Shown one piece after another: positions 7,122-12,761 of a stretch of DNA of 12,761 nt. The position numbers and the translations under genes are program-made. The stretch spans positions 1-12,761 of the forward strand of contig JAIPHI010000068.1 of NCBI GenBank assembly GCA_021735285.1, given 5' to 3'. Position 1 is the stretch's first letter, and the number at the start of each line of letters is the position of its first letter. Source of the stretch: Fidelibacterota bacterium. GTDB lineage: Bacteria > Fidelibacterota > UBA2242 > JAFGTP01. The notes under the pieces were generated by a model. The model did not search any database. It saw nothing but the letters and a program-made list of their open reading frames with translations, and had not been told where the DNA came from.

Positions 7122-7375
7122 TCTTGCTCCTTTTCAATTTTATATGTATAGTCTTCAATCACAGGATTTGAAAGTAATTTATGACATACTTCATCGGTTG
7201 TGTTTTCGACTTCGGATTTTTTTAGATCAGCGGGAAAGGTCAACTCAAAATATTTACCCGATTGTACATTTTTAATAGAATTATAACCCAGAGAACGTAA
7301 AGCATTATTGATAGTTTTTGCTTCCGGGTTTAAAATCCCTTTTTTATATTTCACAATTACTTCGACTTTATACAT
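7118..7375 (-). CDS. purS: FGAM synthase subunit PurS
   Basis: An 85-residue protein of the normal PurS size, starting MYKVEVIVKYKKGILNPEA and continuing with an NALRSLGY segment, both typical of the family. PurS is a small dimeric bridge without catalytic residues that holds PurQ and the small form of PurL together. Its presence means that PurL here should be the small bacterial/archaeal type and not the long fused enzyme. The ATG is preceded by AGGTGA, which also contains the pssA stop codon, 7 nt away. The gene overlaps purQ by 4 nt. Confidence 0.93.
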   Translation of the reverse strand: MYKVEVIVKYKKGILNPEAKTINNALRSLGYNSIKNVQSGKYFELTFPADLKKSEVENTTDEVCHKLLSNPVIEDYTYKIEKEQE

Positions 7376-7382
7376 GTTATTT

Positions 7383-8117
7383 TCACCTTTCGTTGTAATG
7401 AATATATTGATTATCCTTTGCTCTCACCATCCATTTTATAATATTATTAATTACATACAAACTCATAACTGGAAATAATACATAACCCTTAAAAATTACA
7501 AAAAGTATAAATAAAATGATAACAAACAAACTTCTTAATGTTATAAACCAATTTTTACTAAATGTGATTTTAGGAAATGGCGTAAAAGGGATATTACTAA
7601 CCATTAAAAAAGAAGCAATTAGTATCAAGGCTATAGCTGCTTCCGTATTGCCATGTCCTCCGGAAATAGTAAAGCTAAACCAAATAAAAGACCCAACTGT
7701 TAAGGCCGCAGCAGGTACTGGTAATCCGGAAAAGTCATTATCAGCACCAGAATGAGTATTACTATTATATTCTGCAAGTCGAATAGCTCCAAAAAGTAGA
7801 AAGATAAAACTGATCCCCATACCCAAAAGTCCCAGTTCAGCCAGATATATCTTGTAAATCATGAAAGCCGGAGCTGCACAAAAACTAATGAGGTCTGCAA
7901 GCGAATCGAATTCCTTTCCAAAAAGTGATTCACGGCCAAGAAAACGAGCGATTTTGCCATCCAGGGTATCCAATATTGCACCCACGAAGATAAACAAAAA
8001 CGCAGCCAGGTAATGCTCATGCAAACTTTTAATAATGGCCAGGAATCCAAAAAAAAGATTCAAAATAGTTACTAAATTGGGTATATATCTCTTTTTTTCG
8101 GTCACCTGATACCTCAT
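7383..8117 (-). CDS. pssA: CDP-diacylglycerol-serine O-phosphatidyltransferase
   Basis: An integral membrane enzyme that makes phosphatidylserine from CDP-diacylglycerol and serine. The CDP-alcohol phosphatidyltransferase motif DG(x2)AR(x8)G(x3)D(x3)D is complete at residues 53-75: D53-G54, A57-R58, G67, D71, D75. About seven to eight hydrophobic segments are seen, and the N-terminus YIPNLVTILNLFFGFLAI is typical of the type II PssA family. I use the ATG at 8117, which overlaps the psd stop (ATGA) and gives 244 residues. A GTG at 8105, four codons in, is an alternative, because GAGG lies 6 nt before it. The longer frame to 8183 overlaps psd by 70 nt and is unlikely. The product is the substrate of Psd, encoded just upstream. 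Confidence 0.92.
   Translation of the reverse strand: MRYQVTEKKRYIPNLVTILNLFFGFLAIIKSLHEHYLAAFLFIFVGAILDTLDGKIARFLGRESLFGKEFDSLADLISFCAAPAFMIYKIYLAELGLLGMGISFIFLLFGAIRLAEYNSNTHSGADNDFSGLPVPAAALTVGSFIWFSFTISGGHGNTEAAIALILIASFLMVSNIPFTPFPKITFSKNWFITLRSLFVIILFILFVIFKGYVLFPVMSLYVINNIIKWMVRAKDNQYIHYNER
8112..8115 (-). promoter_or_regulatory. Ribosome site favouring a GTG start of pssA at 8105
   Basis: GAGG within the psd stop region is 6 nt before the in-frame GTG at 8105, a good spacing, whereas the ATG at 8117 has no purine-rich sequence at a useful distance upstream. The ATG could instead be used by ribosomes finishing psd. The two choices differ by four residues and do not affect the function. 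Confidence 0.4.
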
Positions 8118-8734
8118 CCAATTTTTGCTAAAACTGTTTGTCCGGCTTTTACCTGTTGGCCTTTGACACACTCTAGTGTACAACTTGCCGGAAATTCTAT
8201 ATCTACTCTCGAACCAAGTTTTATCATGCCATAGCGCTGTCCCGCTACTACCTGCATATTAGATTTAAGATTATTCACTATTTTCCTGGCAAGTAAACCG
8301 GCTATCTGAATTATTTTTACTTTTATTTTATTATTACTAATAGTAACCTCGCTTTGTTCATTTTGTAGATGACAATTGGGGTTAAAAGCAGGTACATAAC
8401 GTCCCGGAGTATATTTTTTCTCAATAACCTTGCCCGTAATTGGGATTCTATTGACATGCACATTAAATATACTCATAAATATGGCAATTCTGGTTTTACC
8501 ATCTTTTATTATAATGCTGGTTACTCTCCCATCTGCCGGGCTTAAAATATTATTCTCTTCGTCAGGAGAACTCCTCTCCGGATCTCGAAAAAACCAGACA
8601 AGCAAAAGGAATAATAATAATCCCGCCCATCTCACAATTTTCAAAAAGCCAAATGGATAAAAAACAGAAAGCAAGAAAACAATGACGACCATTATAAAAG
8701 CTGTAATTAATAGTTTTTTGATTCCTGAAGCCAA
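8114..8734 (-). CDS. psd: Phosphatidylserine decarboxylase, short (archaeal-type) form
   Basis: This enzyme converts phosphatidylserine to phosphatidylethanolamine at the membrane and uses a pyruvoyl group made by self-cleavage. The 206-residue protein has two N-terminal membrane segments (about 9-26 and 33-48), SPADGRV at 65-71, FNVHVNRIPITGKV at 90-103 and the cleavage site LGS (Ser175) in KLGSRVDIEFP, near the C-terminus. The LGSRVD form and the short length fit the PSD-A group. Cleavage would leave a small alpha chain of about 32 residues with the pyruvoyl end. The frame begins with TTG at 8734, with GGA about 9-10 nt upstream; the first in-frame ATG (residue 15) is inside the first membrane segment, so I keep TTG. 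It follows purB by 24 nt and probably overlaps pssA by 4 nt. Confidence 0.92.
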   Translation of the reverse strand: MASGIKKLLITAFIMVVIVFLLSVFYPFGFLKIVRWAGLLLFLLLVWFFRDPERSSPDEENNILSPADGRVTSIIIKDGKTRIAIFMSIFNVHVNRIPITGKVIEKKYTPGRYVPAFNPNCHLQNEQSEVTISNNKIKVKIIQIAGLLARKIVNNLKSNMQVVAGQRYGMIKLGSRVDIEFPASCTLECVKGQQVKAGQTVLAKIG

Positions 8735-8758
8735 GTATAATTTCCATTTTTTAAATAT

Positions 8759-10063
8759 CTATTGAGTACTTTTTTTATATCTGTCGAAAATATAATCTAT
8801 CCGTTCGAGAATTTTTTCCGAACTGAAATGTTGTTCAATTTCTTTTTTTTCTAAGTACTTTAATATTTCATCATCTTTAAGGAGCAGCTCTTTAAAGTCA
8901 TCTCCTTCTCTCCAACACTGCATCGCATTGCGTTGTACCATTTGATATGCTTTTTCCCGGGTCAATCCTTTTTCTACCAGAGCAAGTAAAATTTCCTGAG
9001 AATATATAAGGCCTCTGGTCTGTTCTAAATTTTTTTTCATATTTTCCGGATAGACCATAAGATTATCAACTACATTGATCGTCTCCCGCAGCATAAAATC
9101 TATTGTTATACAGCTATCTGGTAAGATTACTCTTTCCGCTGAAGAGTGCGAAATGTCTCTTTCATGCCAGAGCGGAACATTTTCCATGGCAGTCTGGGTA
9201 AAGCCCCTAAGTAAACGCGCCATACCACAGATTCTCTCTGTTTTGATCGGATTGCGCTTATGAGGCATTGCGGAGGATCCTTTCTGACCTTTGGAAAAAT
9301 ATTCTTCAGCTTCCAGCACTTCCGTACGCTGCAGATGTCTGATTTCTGTAGCAATTTTTCCTAAAGAGGCACCCAGTAAAGCGATAGCCGAGACAAAAGC
9401 TGCATGTCTGTCTCGTTGAATTACCTGATTACTAACAGGCGCAGGAGTTAAACCCAGATTCTTACAGGTCATTTCTTCAACCTCCGGCTCCAGATGCTGA
9501 TAAGTGCCTACAGCCCCTGATATCTGACCTACTTTAACTTCTTTCAGAGCCTTTTCAAAGCGGGATAGATGTCTTTCTATCTCATCGCGCCATAATAAAA
9601 GTTTGAGACCAAAAGTAATGGGCTCAGCGTGGATACCATGGGTTCTCCCTATCATGAGCTGGTCTTTAAATTCTTCTGCTCTTTTTTCCAGGACTTCTAT
9701 CAGCTTATTTATTTTTCCCAGAATTAAGTCCCCTGCTTCTGCCAGCTGCAAAGCCAGAGCCGTATCCAGCAGATCAGAAGAAGTCATACCTTTATGAATA
9801 TGCCGGGAAGCCGGATCATCAATATTCTCAGATATATTAGTCAAAAAGGCAATTACATCATGTTTTACTTCTTCTTCAATTTCAAGTATTCTGGATACTT
9901 CAAAATCCGCCTTTTCTTCTATTTTCTTGAGATCCTCCTGAGAGACAACGCCCCTTTCAGTCTGCACCCGACAAACTTCCCTTTCTACCACCCACCAGGT
10001 TTTAAATTTATTTTCCTGAGACCAGACTTTGCCCATCTCAGGAAGAGTATATCTATCTATCAT
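8759..10063 (-). CDS. purB: Adenylosuccinate lyase
   Basis: PurB acts twice in purine synthesis: it removes fumarate from SAICAR to give AICAR, and from adenylosuccinate to give AMP. The 434-residue length matches the Bacillus type. The family signature SSAMPHKRNP is at 263-272, with the flexible-loop serine at 263/264. His68 (KHDVIAF) and His142 (GRTHGIHAEP) correspond to the two catalytic histidines of the B. subtilis enzyme (68 and 141). TSSDLLDTALAL at 94-105 is also typical. The ATG at 10063 overlaps the end of the protease gene by 11 nt, with GGAG 10 nt upstream inside that gene. purS and purQ lie further down the same strand, separated from purB by the two phospholipid genes. Confidence 0.96.
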   Translation of the reverse strand: MIDRYTLPEMGKVWSQENKFKTWWVVEREVCRVQTERGVVSQEDLKKIEEKADFEVSRILEIEEEVKHDVIAFLTNISENIDDPASRHIHKGMTSSDLLDTALALQLAEAGDLILGKINKLIEVLEKRAEEFKDQLMIGRTHGIHAEPITFGLKLLLWRDEIERHLSRFEKALKEVKVGQISGAVGTYQHLEPEVEEMTCKNLGLTPAPVSNQVIQRDRHAAFVSAIALLGASLGKIATEIRHLQRTEVLEAEEYFSKGQKGSSAMPHKRNPIKTERICGMARLLRGFTQTAMENVPLWHERDISHSSAERVILPDSCITIDFMLRETINVVDNLMVYPENMKKNLEQTRGLIYSQEILLALVEKGLTREKAYQMVQRNAMQCWREGDDFKELLLKDDEILKYLEKKEIEQHFSSEKILERIDYIFDRYKKSTQ

Positions 10064-11174
10064 ACTTTTCTAACTCCAATTTTAAATTTATTTTTTTGCC
10101 ATCCCTGATCACTGTAAAAGGTAATGTATCGCCAGCTTTTAAAAAATTAGCTTTAATATATTGTGAGATCGTAGCCTTGCTTTGAACTCTTGTTTCTCCA
10201 ACCTTAATAATTACATCGCCAACTTTAAACCCGCTCTTGTCTGCGGAACTATTATCTTTAATATTACTTACTATGACTCCATCGTTAGTTTTTAAACCTA
10301 AATATTCGGCCATAGGTGTGGAGATATTATGGACGGTTAATCCGGTTTTATAAGAACGATCAATTTCTCCATATTTTTTAAGCTGTTCAACTACTGTTTT
10401 TACTCTGTTAACAGGGATTGCAAATCCAATCCCTATTGAGCCTCTGGAGTAATTATCGCCTGTAAAGATAAAAGTGTTAATTCCAATTAATTCGCCATGA
10501 GCATTAACCAGGGGGCCACCACTATTACCAGTATTTATCGAGGCATCAGTCTGAATCATATCCTGATATACGCGCTCATTTCTTTGAGCGCCGAAATCCA
10601 TATTAAGAGCTGAAACAACCCCTACTGTTACTGATGGACGGTTACTAACACTGAATAAACCAAAGGGATTACCCAGGGCGATTACCCATTCTCCTAAAAT
10701 AATATTATCCGAATTACCCATTCGGATATATGGAGCATCTTGTACATCAATTTTCAATAATGCTATATCACTAACTTTATCATGTCCTACAAGCTCAGAT
10801 TTATATTCTTTACCCGGCGGCAAAGTGACAACAATCTTTCCGGCATTGCCTACAATAGCATCTTCTACCACATGATAATTAGTAACAATATATCCATCAG
10901 GACTTATAACTGCTCCGGAACCTACGCTTTGAACCTTGTGCTGTCGCCTCAACTCAGGAAAAAACATATTAAAGAAAGGGTCGTTAGACATACTATAAGT
11001 CTGAATTGCTGATACATTAATCCCGGCCACAGCATCACTAACATCTTCTATAGCCGTTGTTATAGCATTGTGGCGGGAAGTGGAAATACTATCCTGAAGA
11101 TTTGTGGTTTGGGAATACAGGGGTAAAGAGACAGTTACAAGAAAAATTAATACATTAAGAAGTCTCTTTTTCAT
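10053..11174 (-). CDS. DegP/DegQ/DegS-type periplasmic serine protease, one PDZ domain
   Basis: A 373-residue trypsin-like protease of the HtrA family (S1C). The N-terminus is hydrophobic (MKKRLLNVLIFLVTVSLPLY) and is either a cleaved signal peptide (site near YSQ-T) or an anchor. The catalytic triad is complete: His101 (TNYHVVED), Asp136 (DKVSDIALLKI) and Ser218 (TGNSGGPLV). Before the protease core lies DPFFNMFFPELRR, the DPFF segment often found in HtrA proteins. One PDZ domain covers about 278-368, with the carboxylate-binding turn at YLGL; DegP has two. The single PDZ resembles DegS or bacterial HhoA/HtrA forms, so I give no symbol. It should degrade or sense misfolded envelope proteins. 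The ATG has GAGG 8 nt upstream; the transaldolase stop is 14 nt before it. Confidence 0.93.
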   Translation of the reverse strand: MKKRLLNVLIFLVTVSLPLYSQTTNLQDSISTSRHNAITTAIEDVSDAVAGINVSAIQTYSMSNDPFFNMFFPELRRQHKVQSVGSGAVISPDGYIVTNYHVVEDAIVGNAGKIVVTLPPGKEYKSELVGHDKVSDIALLKIDVQDAPYIRMGNSDNIILGEWVIALGNPFGLFSVSNRPSVTVGVVSALNMDFGAQRNERVYQDMIQTDASINTGNSGGPLVNAHGELIGINTFIFTGDNYSRGSIGIGFAIPVNRVKTVVEQLKKYGEIDRSYKTGLTVHNISTPMAEYLGLKTNDGVIVSNIKDNSSADKSGFKVGDVIIKVGETRVQSKATISQYIKANFLKAGDTLPFTVIRDGKKINLKLELEKYDR

Positions 11175-11188
11175 ATATCAACCTCATT

Positions 11189-11833
11189 TTATTTCTCAAC
11201 CTTTTTCCAATCCGCTAAAAATCGTTCAATACCTTCATCAGTCTTCGGATGAGAAACTAATTTTTTGATCACTTTGTGAGGAATGGTACAGATATCGGCA
11301 CCCATCATTCCAGCCTGGATAATATGCAATGGATTACGAATACTTGCTACCAGTACCTCAGTATCAAAATCATAATTATCAAAAATTTTAACAATTTTTT
11401 CTACCATTTCCATGCCGGGCGATTGAATGTCATCCATCCGTCCTACAAAAGGACTTACAAAAGTAGTTCCGGCTTTGGCTGCCATTAGAGCCTGAAGAGG
11501 AGAAAACACAAGTGTTGTATTAGTTTTTATCCCCTCAGCCGTTAATTTTTTAATAGCTTTGAGCCCCTCTGTAGTCATTGGTATCTTTATAACCATATTA
11601 TCGTGGATTTTAGCAAGTTCACGGGCTTCTTTGACCATGCCATCAGCTTCCAGGGCCACCACTTCACCACTGACAGGCCCATTCACTGCTTCACATATTT
11701 TTCTTAAATTATCTCTAAAATTACCGTCTTCTCTGGATAGAAGAGTAGGATTGGTTGTAACTCCGTCTAAAATTCCCCAGGATTCGGCCTCTTTTATTTC
11801 TTCTAAATTGGCTGTATCGATGAAAATTTTCAT
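11189..11833 (-). CDS. tal: Transaldolase, small TalC/Fsa-like type
   Basis: A 214-residue protein of the TalC/fructose-6-phosphate aldolase family, a (beta/alpha)8 barrel. The Schiff-base lysine is Lys83 in MVIKIPMT, and GVTTNPTLLS (24-33) and the KTNTTLVFSPLQA region (103-115) are conserved. Two positions separate aldolase from transaldolase. Where E. coli FsaA has Gln59, this protein has Glu57 (GPVSGEVVAL), and where FsaA has Tyr131, it has Phe129 (SPFVGRMDD). Both residues here are the transaldolase type, so the enzyme should move a dihydroxyacetone unit between sugar phosphates in the pentose phosphate pathway. The start has GAGGTG 6 nt before the ATG. It lies 23 nt after truA. Confidence 0.93.
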   Translation of the reverse strand: MKIFIDTANLEEIKEAESWGILDGVTTNPTLLSREDGNFRDNLRKICEAVNGPVSGEVVALEADGMVKEARELAKIHDNMVIKIPMTTEGLKAIKKLTAEGIKTNTTLVFSPLQALMAAKAGTTFVSPFVGRMDDIQSPGMEMVEKIVKIFDNYDFDTEVLVASIRNPLHIIQAGMMGADICTIPHKVIKKLVSHPKTDEGIERFLADWKKVEK

Positions 11834-11856
11834 TGACTCACCTCTTTATATAAAAA

Positions 11857-12588
11857 TTAATATTCAACATTTTCGAGATAAAGCCCCTTCGCCGGAGCTG
11901 TGTATGGAGATCTATTACTTATCTTGTTTTCTAGCATATTTGTAAAATCTTGGAATTCATAGCGTCCTCTTGCAACTTCAATCATAGTCCCTGTCAACAT
12001 CCTGACCATACTATGCAAAAACCTGTTTCCACATATCTTATAAATTAAGGTTTTTTTACGAATTTTCCATAGGGATTTATAAATATGACAAATTTTATGA
12101 TCTGCTTCATCTGATGAGCGACAAAAACCTTTAAAATCATGCTCTCCTTTAATTGTTTCTGCACATTTACGGAGTGTTTTTACATCCAGTTGCGCTTCAA
12201 CCGGCCACATATATTTTCTATGGATAGCTGTCTGACCCCGCCAAATCTTATATTTATAATAACGACGTTTAGCATTAAAACGAGAGTGAAAATTGCTATT
12301 AACTTTTTCACATTTATGGATCAAGATTGAACGTGGTGTTTTAGCGTTAATAGCATTCTTAATTGTATTTTCCGTGAGTGAAGTGTGGAGATCAAAATGG
12401 GCTATTTGGGCTTCAGCGTGGACTCCACTATCAGTACGGCCAGCCCCATGTAAAACTACACGTTGACTGCTATTTAGATCCCGCAGTGCTCCTTCAATCT
12501 CTCCCTGAATAGTTTGCACATTATTCTGGATTTGCCAACCATGTAAATTCCTGCCATCATATTCTATTGTCAATTTATATCTAGTCAT
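11857..12588 (-). CDS. truA: tRNA pseudouridine(38-40) synthase TruA
   Basis: TruA makes pseudouridine at positions 38, 39 and 40 in the anticodon stem-loop of many tRNAs. The 243-residue length is normal. The catalytic Asp53 is in GAGRTDSGVHA, and other family features are present: LTIEYDGRNLHGWQIQ at the N-terminus, FHSRFNAKRRYYKYKI in the middle and GNRFLHSMVRMLTG towards the end. I place the start at the ATG at 12588, where TRYKLTIEYDG begins as in relatives. A TTG three codons upstream (12597) is in frame but would only add three residues. Neither start has a visible Shine-Dalgarno sequence. It follows the partial upstream gene by about 40 nt. Confidence 0.95.
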   Translation of the reverse strand: MTRYKLTIEYDGRNLHGWQIQNNVQTIQGEIEGALRDLNSSQRVVLHGAGRTDSGVHAEAQIAHFDLHTSLTENTIKNAINAKTPRSILIHKCEKVNSNFHSRFNAKRRYYKYKIWRGQTAIHRKYMWPVEAQLDVKTLRKCAETIKGEHDFKGFCRSSDEADHKICHIYKSLWKIRKKTLIYKICGNRFLHSMVRMLTGTMIEVARGRYEFQDFTNMLENKISNRSPYTAPAKGLYLENVEY

Positions 12589-12628
12589 AATAATCAAATA
12601 CTAAAAAAACAGCTGTGAACAAAACAAT

Positions 12629-12761
12629 TTATAAATCTAAACTCAATGTTAATTTTTGGTTTATGATACCCGGTTCAAATCGAGCCCGAATATGAGGGGG
12701 AGAGTCTTCAATTCTACCACTGGTTAAAGACATAATATCAATCACGCTTACGATGCGGTTA
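12629..12761 (-). CDS. 3' end of an unidentified gene (possibly PilO-like)
   Basis: The last 43 codons of a frame that enters from the right edge and stops with TAA at 12629-12631. The peptide begins NRIVSVIDIMSLTSGRIEDS and ends INQKLTLSLDL. It reads as a real C-terminus: a hydrophobic strand, a polar turn and a final alternating strand, with codon use like its neighbours, and it is co-directional with truA. The pattern RIVSVxDI...LTLSLDL is reminiscent of the C-terminal domain of type IV pilus assembly protein PilO, but the match is short and from memory. Treat it as unassigned. Confidence 0.5.
   Translation of the reverse strand, partial: NRIVSVIDIMSLTSGRIEDSPPHIRARFEPGIINQKLTLSLDL

Noticed and set aside
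8118..8183. Longer pssA start at 8183 overlapping psd by 70 nt
   Set aside because: The extra 22 residues (MYTRVCQRPTGKSRTNSF and on) are just the psd end read in another frame and resemble no PssA N-terminus.
8700..8740. Possible programmed frameshift at the A6C sequence between the ATG frame at 8747 and psd
   Set aside because: The run is not in the codon phase needed for a classical -1 slip, a +1 shift would be needed, and there is no evident stimulating structure. A TTG start is simpler.
12596..12622. ACAGCTGT palindrome followed by a T-run on the minus strand, upstream of truA
   Set aside because: The 8-bp palindrome has no loop, so it cannot form a stable terminator hairpin, and it is only about 20 nt before the truA start.

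Overview
The window is a compact, AT-rich stretch of bacterial chromosome with every recognisable gene on the minus strand. Read in the direction of transcription (from the right end to the left), the order is: the 3' end of an unidentified gene, truA, a transaldolase gene, a DegP/HtrA-type protease gene, purB, psd, pssA, purS, purQ, a small DUF4321-like membrane protein gene, tatA, gatA, and then batA, batB, batC and batD, the last running off the left edge. I see no tRNA, rRNA, insertion sequence, CRISPR array or prophage gene, and no frameshifted gene. This is core chromosome rather than an accessory island.

Organism: the Bat (Batteries of aerotolerance) cluster, a low-GC genome, PurS as a separate small protein, a short archaeal-type PS decarboxylase next to PssA, and a Gat amidotransferase subunit suggest a member or relative of the Bacteroidetes/FCB assemblage (for example Cloacimonadota- or Marinimicrobia-like lineages). 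This is inference from gene content only; spirochaetes and others also carry Bat genes.

Layout: from truA to gatA the genes are separated by at most about 24 nt or overlap (purS/purQ by 4 nt, psd/pssA probably by 4 nt, the protease/purB by 11 nt). This looks like one long housekeeping operon mixing tRNA modification, sugar phosphates, envelope proteolysis, purine synthesis, phosphatidylethanolamine synthesis, protein export and tRNA-dependent amidation. The only larger gap is 171 nt between gatA and batA, after which batA-batB-batC-batD form a second tightly coupled unit (1-nt overlap, 3-nt gap, 2-nt gap). BatA and BatB are membrane-anchored von Willebrand A proteins with intact metal sites, BatC is an exported TPR protein with an extreme Gln/Lys/Asn-rich tail, and BatD is a large exported protein with one membrane anchor. 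They probably form an envelope complex.

Several starts need correcting relative to the longest open frames: batB (3298), the DUF4321-like gene (6433), pssA (8117 or 8105) and truA (12588). gatA starts with GTG and psd apparently with TTG. I found no convincing undescribed system. The points most worth checking are the Bat unit without an adjacent MoxR/DUF58 pair, the BatC low-complexity tail, the small membrane protein between purQ and tatA, the shortened GatA N-terminus, and the active-site residues that make the TalC-like enzyme a transaldolase rather than an aldolase.
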